Assembly (NCBI GenBank): GCA_023622465.1
Contig: JAMNZE010000011.1
Coordinates: forward strand, 1 to 64,000
Direction of reading: 5' to 3'
Origin: UBA5500 sp023622465
GTDB taxonomy: Bacteria; Bacillota; UBA994; UBA5500
DNA length: 64,000 bases
The translations under genes were made by a program, and so were the position numbers. Below the pieces are notes generated by a model, which did no database searches, was not told the DNA's origin, and saw nothing but the letters and a program-made list of their open reading frames with translations. Shown one piece after another: positions 15,786 through 24,577 of the stretch; the first letter of the stretch is position 1, and every line of letters starts with the position of its first letter.

Positions 15786-16628
15786 TCATATTTCCTGAAT
15801 CTCTGAGATATGGGGCATCAGGTATACATTTTGCAATACCGGGTCCAGCAAGCCAATGGTGGTTTCGTGAACCTGGTCCCGTAATGAGAGTAATAGATGG
15901 GGTACCAGCAAGAGAACCGCATTAATATATTCAATCGGCTGCAGTCCCAAAACTTGATGCTGACTTTCTTCCCACTGCAAGTGCTCACAACTAAAAGTGC
16001 CCTTCTCCATACGAGTACGCCGGTGCTTTTCATGGGTCTGGGCAGTATCGCACCAGATTAAACTGGAACGTCCTGTCTCCGGGTTACTTAGTTTTTCTTC
16101 CAGCATCTGAGACGCGGTTTGAAAAGCCTCATCCAAGCTAATGTTAGGCGAGATAATGGTGGGAACGCCTTTGGTTGACAAGGGAAACTCTCTCATGATC
16201 TGCAGTAATTTCGGAGCTATCTGGCCATTAAACAGGCTTACGGGAACGGCAACCACCGGTCCCTCCTCCTCATCCTGAAAAAGAGCGAAGTAGAAAACTA
16301 CAAAAGGCGATACTACCAGCTCCATTTTACTGACATTATCCGGATGAAAAGGTGGCTTTAGTCGCAGGGCTCCTTCCAGCAACTCTTCTTCGCAGGCCAC
16401 AAATTGGGCTACCAGTTCCTCTTCCTGCGGTGGGCGCTGAGCCTGTAATGCCTCCTTAATCGTCACAAATTCTAAACGGGAGGCTTGGGTTGAAAAGGCC
16501 GTGGTAACCGTTTTGCCTCCCTGCTCCAGCTGTTGGCGGCCACTTTGTCCAATAAAATAGATTACCTTACTGGCATCACCATCGGGGGTAAGCACCTTTA
16601 AGCGCTGCCACTTACAGCTCGTGACCAT
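15786..16628 (-). CDS. Hypothetical protein, 280 residues
   Basis: I do not recognise this protein. It looks cytoplasmic and soluble, with no signal peptide and no membrane helix. Features seen are an N-terminal small beta region (TPDGDASKVIYFIGQSG), a central strand-rich part (MELVVSPFVVFYFALFQDEEEGPVVAVP) and a C-terminal region of hydrophobic helices (PIEYINAVLLLVPHLLLSLRDQVHE). No catalytic motif stands out. GAGGTGA lies before the ATG, and the gene has its own terminator, so it is probably monocistronic. Confidence 0.6.
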   Translation of the reverse strand: MVTSCKWQRLKVLTPDGDASKVIYFIGQSGRQQLEQGGKTVTTAFSTQASRLEFVTIKEALQAQRPPQEEELVAQFVACEEELLEGALRLKPPFHPDNVSKMELVVSPFVVFYFALFQDEEEGPVVAVPVSLFNGQIAPKLLQIMREFPLSTKGVPTIISPNISLDEAFQTASQMLEEKLSNPETGRSSLIWCDTAQTHEKHRRTRMEKGTFSCEHLQWEESQHQVLGLQPIEYINAVLLLVPHLLLSLRDQVHETTIGLLDPVLQNVYLMPHISEIQEI

Positions 16629-16740
16629 TCCATCACCTCTTTCTAGCAGCTCTATGCTGCCCTTTACTCTAGAATGCTGCTAGGCGAGAAAAGTTATGGC
16701 GTTAAAGTGTACCTCTATAGGTAACACTAGGTTTCTTTGG

Positions 16741-16783
16741 TTAATAATAAAGGGCAACCCGCCGTATATTGGGCAGGTTGCCC
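16741..16783 (-). terminator. Terminator after the DUF4438 gene
   Basis: On the minus strand GGGCAACC and GGTTGCCC form an 8-bp stem with a 16-base loop, followed by TTTATTATT. It closes the co-directional run that begins with ku. Confidence 0.75.
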
Positions 16784-16802
16784 CTCGGATAGTTAAAAAA
16801 AG

Positions 16803-17666
16803 CTACTTACGGGAAATACCCAGATAGTCAGCAATATTTGCTTTTTCAACTACCCGTGGACGAATCTTGCCCGTGCTGCTAACAAAGATAGTGGTTACAC
16901 CCGGGCCATGACCGGCAACCACGCAATCGCTATGCACAATAACACCGATGGTTACCGCACCCTTGAGGTAACCGCGCCCAAAAGTTGTATCGCAATCTCT
17001 TAGGGCCACCACATCACCGAAGCGCAATTTGCCTAAGTTGAATTGCTCATAGGCTTCCTTATCGGCCGTCATAATATCGTAGTCACCCCGATAGGCGGTG
17101 GAGGAGCCTATACCAGAACCCATTAAGTAGGCCGGCACCTCTGCGGCCACCGGAATTTCCATCACGCCATCTTCGGTGACATTAATGTTCATCTTTTCTA
17201 GCAAATTGGGGTCCAGGTTCATCACGGTCACTTCTGGACAGTCTTCGACTTTGAGGCCGGTGCCGAAACTTTTGATTAGCACCTTATCACCAATGGCCAT
17301 TTTTTCCAGATCCTCTTGTGGGAAGTAAACTAGGGTATGCTCGCAACCGCCATGGGTACCGGTTACGTAACCAAGGGCTCCTTTAGCGTCACCGCTCACT
17401 ACCCGAGCCTGATTGCCAATGCAAGCTAACGTGGTCAAGCCCGCATTTTCCGCCTCATTAAAGTTCTTGATTGTTACACCCGGCTCCACATGGTCCACCT
17501 GCAACCCCATGCAGCTGTCGCCAACTTGGATATTGTAAGTGATACCACCGGTACCAGGCAGCACCACCGGCTTACCGAAAGCGGTAACCTTGTAGTTGGG
17601 CATACGAGGGTGGGTAATTTCACCTTGTACGCTAACCATGGCCAGTTTATCCACGTTTGTTCTCAT
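16803..17666 (-). CDS. DUF4438 family protein
   Basis: The 287-residue protein matches the DUF4438 type: the N-terminal TGGITYNIQVGDSCMG, the central VTGTHGGCEHTLVYF with a histidine and cysteine pair, and the final VIVHSDCVVAGHGPGVTTIFVSS. Function is unknown; glycine-, histidine- and cysteine-rich conserved segments suggest an enzyme with a buried active site. AGGAGG precedes the ATG. It is the last gene of the run ku-lig-pol-mtnA-GH2-DUF4438 (64 bases after GH2). Confidence 0.8.
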   Translation of the reverse strand: MRTNVDKLAMVSVQGEITHPRMPNYKVTAFGKPVVLPGTGGITYNIQVGDSCMGLQVDHVEPGVTIKNFNEAENAGLTTLACIGNQARVVSGDAKGALGYVTGTHGGCEHTLVYFPQEDLEKMAIGDKVLIKSFGTGLKVEDCPEVTVMNLDPNLLEKMNINVTEDGVMEIPVAAEVPAYLMGSGIGSSTAYRGDYDIMTADKEAYEQFNLGKLRFGDVVALRDCDTTFGRGYLKGAVTIGVIVHSDCVVAGHGPGVTTIFVSSTGKIRPRVVEKANIADYLGISRK

Positions 17667-17730
17667 TCTAGTAACCTCCTATGTTTTTATTCAAGTTATT
17701 GCCTTAAGGCATCTAACTTCCACTTTAGCT

Positions 17731-19899
17731 TTAAGGTCTGACATGAAGAATATATTCATTGGCAATTGTACTCTTGTCGGGCAAGGTTAATGCCAACTCC
17801 AGCGTTAAATGACCGGCTCCATCCAGCTCGTCCGGTACGACTAGTGTTAAAGAACCCACTCGAGAGACCGCATCGGCGGCCGCCTCCACCACTGCCCGCT
17901 CCCTCACAAAGACCTGCTCTCCTAGTTTCAGCTGCCAAGTAAGCCCCATAGTCGGGAGGGCCCGCGGCAAATCGTTAACCACGTAAATTGTACTAGACCA
18001 GCTTTCACCGGGAACAAAATAACGTTTCGGCCAGTCCACCATCACTTGTACCGGTGCCATTGCCCGCCTGGTAACGTAGTAAGCCAGTTTCGGGCGACGG
18101 TTCCAATCGAGTAACGACCAGGAAACTAGAGGAGCAGCATCGGCAAAATAGAAGGCCACCGCACCCCCACAAGGACGATATTTGTGGCGTCGCAAATATT
18201 CATGGTAAAACTGCAACAACTCGGCCTGATAAATTTGGGTAGCTGCTATGTAACTCTCCCAATTATCATACTCATCCGGCGGTAGCCGCTCTAGTAAGAG
18301 TTCCACATTAGCTAAGAACTGTTTCGCCACGCTCTCCCAATCCACATCGGGCCAAGAACCTGCCTCGTCAAGCAATTGAGCTATAAAGTCAGCCTCCTGG
18401 GGAAAGGATTGGGCTCCATACTCATTGACCAAACGGATAATACGGGGAAATAGGCGGCCCAGCCGAGCCAAAGTGCGAAAGTTGGTCGTATTCCACCCAT
18501 AATAATGGTGAGTAGCCGATCCACCCCGCACCAGCCCCAGTACCCCCGAATGGGGAATGACCGGACGGCTTCTATCCAATTGCCAAACGGCTTCCTGCAA
18601 GCGGGGATCAAGAATATCCTTATTCCAGCTGGGCTTCATATTATTAAAGAGATTGGCAAGGAGAGCACCCCAGCCAGCACCCCCACCCCGTTCTTGTCCC
18701 GGCGGAGCGTAAGGTTCGTTATGACATGACCAAAAACATACAGCCGGCTCATTACGTAAGGCGCCTACCATGGCCCTAATCTGATGCAGGGCAATGCCGG
18801 TAATGTTACGCTCATACTTCTTATCCAAAGGAAAATCCTGCCATATTATTAACCCTGCTTCGGCACAGAACTGATAAAACTCGGGCCGCGCCACATGGTT
18901 ATAAACGCGCACCATGTTAAAATTGGCATCGGCAATTAGCTTGATGTCTCGTTGCAGATCCTCGGCGGTAACCGTTGCCGGATAAAAACTGGTAGGGCCA
19001 TAATTGATGCCCCGCAGAAAAAGTCGCCGATTATTGAGGAAAAACTGCCAGTTCTTCCAAGCCAATTCCCTGATTCCTATATAAGTGGCACAACTGTCCA
19101 CTTCACTGCCCTGTTCATCGATCACTATCAGACTAATATTGTAAAGGTGCGGGTACCCTTGATCCCAACACCACCATAATTTGGGATCGGGCAGATTTAG
19201 TTTGAGATCCAGCTTATTGCTTCCCGGTTGCACGGTCAGAGAAAAATCTTGACTCACCTCTTTGCCTACGAAATTACGAGGTGTTATCTTGACGGTAACC
19301 TTCACTTGGCTAGCGACCGACCGCCAGATAAGGTCGGTCTGCAATTTAATTTGTGCCGAGTGCCAACCGGTCAGCCGGGAATCAACCTGTAGGTTTTGCA
19401 AATAGCCCCGAAAGTTTTCCTGCAAGGTTACAGGACCCCAAATCCCCCCGGGATTGATCTGCGGGGGTTTACAATCCCACTCCCCATAAATACCGATAAC
19501 CATGTCTCTCCAAGAAACATTGGCCGGAGGACAGTCAACCCGGATTGCCAAGACGTTGCCCTCTGGCAACAGTTGATCCGGCTGGATTTCCCAACTCATG
19601 GGGGTAAAATATCCTTCATGGGTGCCTAAGAGATCGCCATTCAGCCAGGCAGTAGTTCGATAAAAAGCCCCACCGATGCTTAGCCGGATCACTGGCCACG
19701 TCAGTGTGGGCTGCCAATCAAAGGTGGTGCGATAAAAAACACTGCCCTTATGGGTAGCCAATTCGGGTTCGAGTTGCCAATGACCAGGAACAGTTAGCAA
19801 GTATTCCGGTTGCATTTCAAAATCCGGCAGATAGAAGCTATCTGCAACGCCGACACTGGTCCAGCCTTGCCACTGACCACCTAGATCATATTTTGGCAT
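17731..19899 (-). CDS. Glycoside hydrolase family 2 (beta-galactosidase/mannosidase-like) protein
   Basis: A 722-residue GH2 protein: an N-terminal jelly-roll sugar-binding domain (GSVFYRTTFDW, FYRTTAWLNGDLLGTHEGYF), an immunoglobulin-like domain and a TIM barrel. The acid/base glutamate lies in FWSCHNEPYAPPG and the likely nucleophile in VNEYGAQSFPQ; both are intact. No signal peptide is present, so the enzyme should work inside the cell on an imported sugar. Substrate (beta-mannoside, glucuronide or glucosaminide) cannot be told from sequence. It is 15 bases downstream of mtnA and likely cotranscribed. Confidence 0.88.
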   Translation of the reverse strand: MPKYDLGGQWQGWTSVGVADSFYLPDFEMQPEYLLTVPGHWQLEPELATHKGSVFYRTTFDWQPTLTWPVIRLSIGGAFYRTTAWLNGDLLGTHEGYFTPMSWEIQPDQLLPEGNVLAIRVDCPPANVSWRDMVIGIYGEWDCKPPQINPGGIWGPVTLQENFRGYLQNLQVDSRLTGWHSAQIKLQTDLIWRSVASQVKVTVKITPRNFVGKEVSQDFSLTVQPGSNKLDLKLNLPDPKLWWCWDQGYPHLYNISLIVIDEQGSEVDSCATYIGIRELAWKNWQFFLNNRRLFLRGINYGPTSFYPATVTAEDLQRDIKLIADANFNMVRVYNHVARPEFYQFCAEAGLIIWQDFPLDKKYERNITGIALHQIRAMVGALRNEPAVCFWSCHNEPYAPPGQERGGGAGWGALLANLFNNMKPSWNKDILDPRLQEAVWQLDRSRPVIPHSGVLGLVRGGSATHHYYGWNTTNFRTLARLGRLFPRIIRLVNEYGAQSFPQEADFIAQLLDEAGSWPDVDWESVAKQFLANVELLLERLPPDEYDNWESYIAATQIYQAELLQFYHEYLRRHKYRPCGGAVAFYFADAAPLVSWSLLDWNRRPKLAYYVTRRAMAPVQVMVDWPKRYFVPGESWSSTIYVVNDLPRALPTMGLTWQLKLGEQVFVRERAVVEAAADAVSRVGSLTLVVPDELDGAGHLTLELALTLPDKSTIANEYILHVRP

Positions 19900-19914
19900 A
19901 CTCTCACCCCTTTT

Positions 19915-20937
19915 TTATCTTAATGTGACCAAGGTCTCAGAAAAAGGTGGCTTAATGATGCCCTTCTCAGTGATCAAGGCGGTTACCAAGCGGGCCGGGG
20001 TCACATCAAAGGCCGGATTCCAGACCTGCGTACCCTCCGGCGCTAAGGGGAAATCGCCCACATGGGTAACTTCCTTCGCTTCCCGCTCTTCTATAACAAT
20101 TTCCTCGCCCGACCGGATACCCAAATCGAGGGTAGACAGCGGACAAGCCACATAAAAGGGAATCTGGTGCTCTTTAGCAAGTACAGCTAGTGTATAAGTG
20201 CCAATCTTATTAGCCACATCGCCGTTGGCGGCCACCCGGTCAGCACCCACAATTACTAAGTCAACCCCCCCCTTGGCCATCAACCAACCGGCCATGCTAT
20301 CGGTAATGAGGGTAACGGGAATACCGTCTTGCATCAATTCAAAGGTGGTAAGACGGCTGCCCTGCAAATAGGGGCGCGTTTCATCGGCGAAGACTTCCAC
20401 CTGCTTGCCCTGCTCCACAGCGGCTCGAATCACACCCAAGGCCGTACCATAACCCACGGTAGCCAACGCCCCCGCATTACAATGGGTTAGTATACGAGCC
20501 CGGTCAGGTACTAATTGGGCGCCGAAGCGTCCGATAGCCCGGTTTACCTCCACGTCTTCGGCCGCAATAGCGTCGGCTTCTTGCTCCAGCCGAACAGCCA
20601 GGGCACTGCCACACAGGCCGCTGCAGACTCTCAACATGCGCTCGATAGCCCAAGCCAAATTCACCGCCGTTGGACGGGTGGCACGCAATTCGGCAGCGGC
20701 CCGCTCCAACACTGCCTGGCAAGCGGCCGGCGTAACCTCCTGCTGACAGGCTTGGGCCGCCAATACTAGGCCATAGGCAGCAGCCGCCCCAATGGCCGGC
20801 GCCCCTCTTACAATCATCTGCTTAATAGCCTTAGCCACATCCTGATAGGTATGGCATTCAACCCAGTCTATTGTGGCCGGTAATTTGGTTTGATCTAGTA
20901 GTTTCAGACTGTGACCAGTCCAAGCAACCGCTCGCAT
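19915..20937 (-). CDS. mtnA: S-methyl-5-thioribose-1-phosphate isomerase
   Basis: MtnA converts 5-methylthioribose-1-phosphate to methylthioribulose-1-phosphate in the methionine salvage pathway. The family motifs are present: MIVRGAPAIGAAAAYGL, the catalytic cysteine segment ILTHCNAGALATVGYG, ETRPYLQGSRLTTFEL and the catalytic aspartate segment VIVGADRVAANGDVANKIGTY. Length 340 is normal. GGGAG precedes the ATG. The methionine salvage partners mtnK/mtnB are not seen in the window; the enzyme may link to speH at 27.3 kb because spermidine synthesis produces methylthioadenosine. Confidence 0.94.
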   Translation of the reverse strand: MRAVAWTGHSLKLLDQTKLPATIDWVECHTYQDVAKAIKQMIVRGAPAIGAAAAYGLVLAAQACQQEVTPAACQAVLERAAAELRATRPTAVNLAWAIERMLRVCSGLCGSALAVRLEQEADAIAAEDVEVNRAIGRFGAQLVPDRARILTHCNAGALATVGYGTALGVIRAAVEQGKQVEVFADETRPYLQGSRLTTFELMQDGIPVTLITDSMAGWLMAKGGVDLVIVGADRVAANGDVANKIGTYTLAVLAKEHQIPFYVACPLSTLDLGIRSGEEIVIEEREAKEVTHVGDFPLAPEGTQVWNPAFDVTPARLVTALITEKGIIKPPFSETLVTLR

Positions 20938-20976
20938 CTTTCGCTCCCGCCCTTCTATACAAATGCAATTTGCCTT

Positions 20977-21909
20977 TTACAGTCTTCGCCACTTTGTTGC
21001 TACTTCCTGCTCCTCCAGATCAACTAATAGGTGATCCATGGACTGCTCCAGCTGCAGCACCGGTTTAAACAGATCGCCATGAATCTGGAGGCGATCTTTA
21101 ATCGTTAGAATTGTGAAGTCCTGAGGACGAACTTGCATCCCTTCTATTTCAGCCCAAGTGACTGGGGTGGATACGGGGGCTCCTCCTTTTGGGCGCACAC
21201 CATAAACGGTAGCCAGGGTCTGACCGAAAGCGTTTTGTAGGTAATCTAAATAGAGCTTACCTTCCCGTTTAGCAATGGTCCGTTCCATGGTAGTAATCTC
21301 CGGCAAGACCGAGTGCACTGCTTGGCATAGCGCCTTAGCTACTAGCCGGATCTGTTCATAGGTATAAACCGGCCTTACGGGCACAAAAATTTGTATTCCT
21401 GTTGATCCGGAAAGCTTAGGAAAGCCTTTTAGTCCCCACAACTCCAACCCTTTCCCGACGGCTATAGCTGTTTGACAGATGTCTTCCCAGGTGGCCTTTT
21501 CCATCGGGTCCAAATCCAAAACCATATAAGTAGGATGCAACAAGTTGTCGGCGCGCGAAAGAAAGGGATGAATCTCAAAGGCACCGGAATTTACGACCCA
21601 AATCAACGAGGCCACATCGTCTACTAAGCAGTAATTGATGACTCGTCCTTTATCCGATTCTACAGGATAGGTTTTTAACCAGCTGGGGGCATGCTGGGGG
21701 GTGTTCTTTTGATAAAAGGATTTACCGAGCCACCCCTCAGGATATCGGGTTAAAACCAGTGGGCGCCCCTGCAAATGGGGTAACAGCCAGGGAGCGATTT
21801 CGATGTAATAATTGATTACATCGCCCTTTGTTATCCCCTCCTCAGGCCACCAAAGCTTATCTAAATTGGTAACGGTTACTTCCCGGTCGCCAATCTTTAG
21901 TGTAGCCAT
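20977..21909 (-). CDS. NHEJ polymerase/primase (LigD polymerase domain) as a separate protein
   Basis: This 310-residue protein is the archaeo-eukaryotic-primase-like polymerase domain of bacterial LigD, which fills or trims ends during double-strand break repair. Seen are the N-terminal VTNLDKLWWPEEGITKGDVINYY, LTRYPEGWLGKSFYQK, the catalytic YMVLDLDP and the downstream SGSTGIQIFVPV and GKLYLDYLQNAFGQTLATVYG...GAPVSTP blocks. In Mycobacterium the polymerase is fused to ligase and nuclease domains; here it is a stand-alone gene that overlaps the ligase gene by 13 bases. A GGGGAGG site lies 7-8 bases before its ATG. Confidence 0.93.
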   Translation of the reverse strand: MATLKIGDREVTVTNLDKLWWPEEGITKGDVINYYIEIAPWLLPHLQGRPLVLTRYPEGWLGKSFYQKNTPQHAPSWLKTYPVESDKGRVINYCLVDDVASLIWVVNSGAFEIHPFLSRADNLLHPTYMVLDLDPMEKATWEDICQTAIAVGKGLELWGLKGFPKLSGSTGIQIFVPVRPVYTYEQIRLVAKALCQAVHSVLPEITTMERTIAKREGKLYLDYLQNAFGQTLATVYGVRPKGGAPVSTPVTWAEIEGMQVRPQDFTILTIKDRLQIHGDLFKPVLQLEQSMDHLLVDLEEQEVATKWRRL

Positions 21910-22862
21910 GGAGGCACCTCCCCTGGGGGTAAGCTACAGTCCGCCTTTGTCACTGGCAAGAAACCTAACACCACCGGCGCCCGCAGTTTACCGTCGGCCG
22001 ACCACTCCTGGAAACGGATTTTGGCTGCCAAATAAGGCTCCACCCAACAGATCCGGCGGTCACCTTCCGCTGGTACGGTAGAAATAAATGGACTTTGCTC
22101 CCGTTCTGCCGCCTGTAAGAATCCTTGTAGGGCCTCCCAATCAGCAGCCTTAAGACCGCTGGCGGCCCGCCCCACATAAACTAACCCTTTCTCTCCATAT
22201 AGTCCCAGGAGAAGAGCGGAAGGCAAACCGTTGCGCAGGGTATAACCCCCTACTGCGCAATCAAGCTGACGCCAATGTTTTACTTTACGCCAATCGGTGC
22301 TCTTTTTTCCCGGTCTATAGGCGCTTTGTAGCCGTTTGCATACGATCCCTTCCCAGCCCAGTTGACCCACCGCCTTATAGAGGGCTTTCCCTTCAGGAAA
22401 ATTCTCCACCAGGTGTAGTTGGGAACATCCATCGGGCCAATTCTCGGCCAAAGTAGCCTGTCGAGCCTCTAATGGCCAAGGGCGAATATCCTTGCCCTGC
22501 CAATAAAGCATATCGAAAACCGCATAGGTAACAGGAAATTCCTCCATTCCCCGTCTTATTGCTGCCGCTTGCCGCCGTTGCTCCCGTTTGAGGATAAGCT
22601 CAAACTGTGGTTTTCCAGCGGCTAGCACCACCAGCTCCCCGTCCACTACCGTGCCGGCGGGAAAGGCGGTCACCAGCTGGGCAATTTCCGGGTATTGCTG
22701 GGTACGGCTGACTCCCTTACGGTTTATCAACTGCACCTGTTGGCTAGACCAAAGGGCTAACATGCGCACCCCATCCCATTTGACTTGGAAGGTCCAGCCG
22801 GCCTCATTAAAGGGTTCGGGCCAAGGAATCGGCTCCATGGGGCGCAAGTCATAATTACCCAT
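21897..22862 (-). CDS. ATP-dependent DNA ligase (LigD ligase type)
   Basis: A 321-residue ATP-dependent ligase that seals ends in non-homologous end joining. The adenylation lysine lies in FQVKWDGVRML, followed by VVDGELVVL, EGIVCKRLQSAYRPG and WRKVKHW (motifs I to V), then an OB-fold C-terminal part (LLLGLYGEKGLVYVGRAASG). It begins two bases after the ku stop and ends overlapping the polymerase gene, so the three proteins are made from one coupled message. No phosphoesterase domain is present. Confidence 0.93.
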   Translation of the reverse strand: MGNYDLRPMEPIPWPEPFNEAGWTFQVKWDGVRMLALWSSQQVQLINRKGVSRTQQYPEIAQLVTAFPAGTVVDGELVVLAAGKPQFELILKREQRRQAAAIRRGMEEFPVTYAVFDMLYWQGKDIRPWPLEARQATLAENWPDGCSQLHLVENFPEGKALYKAVGQLGWEGIVCKRLQSAYRPGKKSTDWRKVKHWRQLDCAVGGYTLRNGLPSALLLGLYGEKGLVYVGRAASGLKAADWEALQGFLQAAEREQSPFISTVPAEGDRRICWVEPYLAAKIRFQEWSADGKLRAPVVLGFLPVTKADCSLPPGEVPPWLH

Positions 22863-22864
22863 CG

Positions 22865-23653
22865 TTACGCACCCGTTTTTTGCTTGCTTTTTTCCACTAG
22901 TGCTAAGCTGGCCTGCAAAGCCTCCATTAGGTCGATTACCTGACCCGAAGGTTGTTCTTTAGGCACGGCCACTGCCTCACCGGCAATCTTGGCTTCGATC
23001 ACCTTCAGTAACTCATCCCGGTAATCGTCGGTATACTTTTCCGGTTGGAAAGAGCCGCTCAAGCTTTCAATTAACTGGGTAGCCATCCGCATCTCCCCCT
23101 CCTGCAAGGCGATTTCACGCTCTGGGAGAAGGGAATCGGCCGCTCGGATTTCATCGGGATAAAACATCAAGGCTAAGGATAAACACTGGGGCAAAACCCG
23201 GACGGCCGCCAAGTGTTGCTTGTTGCGTAATACCACTTTAGCAATAGCGACTTTTCCCGTTTCTTCCATAGCCTTACGTAGCAACCAGTAGGCTTTTTGC
23301 CCCGTGTCCCCTACCCCTAGATAATAAGATTTATAAAAATAGATGGGGTCGATTTCCTCTAAATCTACAAAGTCGATAATATCGATGGAGCGGGTTTGGG
23401 CAATAGCCAGCGCTTCCAGTTCCTCTTCATCCAAAACTACAAAGCGCCCCTTCTCGTACTCGTAGGCCTTCACCAACTCCTCGGCTGCCACCTCCTGCTG
23501 GCAGGTGGGGCAAAACTTGCGATACTGAATTGGCGTATTACAGGCCTTATGTAAGGTGCGAAAGCGAATATCCTTGTCTTGGGTAGCCGCAAACATTTTC
23601 ACTGGCACATTGACTAGACCAAAGCTTATAGATCCATTCCAAATACTGCGCAT
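22865..23653 (-). CDS. ku: Ku protein for non-homologous end joining
   Basis: Bacterial Ku is a homodimer that threads onto broken DNA ends and recruits LigD. The 262-residue protein has the Ku core: IWNGSISFGLVNVPVKMFAAT at the start, RTLHKACNTPIQYRKFCPTCQ and GRFVVLDEEELE in the barrel, DIIDFVDLEEIDPIYFYKSYYLG and KAYWLLRKAMEETGKVAIA in the bridge. It heads the NHEJ gene set; GGAGG lies ten bases before the ATG. In Bacillus the equivalent genes protect spore DNA and are made in the forespore; similar timing here is inference. Confidence 0.95.
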   Translation of the reverse strand: MRSIWNGSISFGLVNVPVKMFAATQDKDIRFRTLHKACNTPIQYRKFCPTCQQEVAAEELVKAYEYEKGRFVVLDEEELEALAIAQTRSIDIIDFVDLEEIDPIYFYKSYYLGVGDTGQKAYWLLRKAMEETGKVAIAKVVLRNKQHLAAVRVLPQCLSLALMFYPDEIRAADSLLPEREIALQEGEMRMATQLIESLSGSFQPEKYTDDYRDELLKVIEAKIAGEAVAVPKEQPSGQVIDLMEALQASLALVEKSKQKTGA

Positions 23654-23723
23654 AAGAAAACCACCTCCAGTAGGCTTTTGTTTCTAGCCTAACCGTCGGT
23701 GGTATGCTTTAGTCTATCGAAAT

Positions 23724-24515
23724 CTAGCGCTCACAGGGTGCAGTGCAGTCGGTACATTCCCGCTTTCTGGCTTTCAGCGGTGGCTCCTGTTTCAATTTCT
23801 GCACATATTCCATGACCACCTTTATGGCATCGGCCGCACCTTGAGCCGCAATCGTAACCGCACCTTCCGAGCCATCCACTCCTCCGGCTGCTACAACGGC
23901 AGCTTCCACGCCAAAGAGACCATTAAGAGCTTCGATCTCAGTGATTATTTCTCCGGTACTCACCACGAACATGCCGCAAGCCATCCCTACACGCTGATCG
24001 ATCCGGCCATGGCCTAAGAGACTACTGGCAGTAACCACGTCGGGGACCAGCTTCTCCATGCCTACCGGCATTACTAAATGGGCGCCACTGCCAGCTAGAT
24101 AACCCATAGCTTGCCCGATAGTCCCTCCCGAACTGGAACCGAGCAAAATCCCCGCATTACCCAACAGGTCAAAAGCATTTGCCCCTTTGATAAACACATC
24201 ATCTGGGCCAAAATCTTTAATAACCTCGGTCCACGGTTGGTCAACCCGTTCCCCTTGCACAAAAACCGCCGATGCTAAGCGAGTAGCCGGGTCAGTAGTG
24301 CAAGCCACACCATCGGTTATGATACCGGCAGTGTACCTACCTTTATCGATGGTAGTCCCCGTTAATTCTTCCAACACATAGGCGTTAGTGGTACCACCGG
24401 CAATTATCAAGCGTCCGTGGCGCAAAGCCTGCTGTACGCAAGCCATTTCTGCCACCGCCTTTCCGATCAGGCGCTTAGATTGACTCGGGGTTAACGTAAA
24501 AAAGCATGTCTGCAT
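23724..24515 (-). CDS. Conserved-looking protein of unknown function with a C-terminal cysteine motif
   Basis: A 263-residue glycine-rich protein that I cannot assign. The segments RLIIAGGTTNAYVLEEL, DDVFIKGANAFDLLGNAGILLG, HLVMPVGMEKLVPDVV and FGVEAAVVAAGGVDGSEG look like loops of a Rossmann-type nucleotide or sugar-phosphate fold, vaguely like the NagB/RpiA/DeoR sensor group, but this is speculation. The C terminus carries a cysteine cluster in ECTDCTAPCER, which could bind metal or iron-sulfur. AGGAGG precedes the ATG. It lies between sigH and ku, in the same direction, with 70 bases on the ku side. Confidence 0.75.
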   Translation of the reverse strand: MQTCFFTLTPSQSKRLIGKAVAEMACVQQALRHGRLIIAGGTTNAYVLEELTGTTIDKGRYTAGIITDGVACTTDPATRLASAVFVQGERVDQPWTEVIKDFGPDDVFIKGANAFDLLGNAGILLGSSSGGTIGQAMGYLAGSGAHLVMPVGMEKLVPDVVTASSLLGHGRIDQRVGMACGMFVVSTGEIITEIEALNGLFGVEAAVVAAGGVDGSEGAVTIAAQGAADAIKVVMEYVQKLKQEPPLKARKRECTDCTAPCER

Positions 24516-24577
24516 GTCTTGTACCTCCTGCCCATTTCAACTATGTATTTATTGTTATTATAACGCATGTAGTGGGT

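Noticed and set aside
23654..23723. SigG promoter for ku
   Set aside because: A CATACCA stretch is near the right place on the minus strand but no acceptable -35 element lies 17-18 bases upstream.
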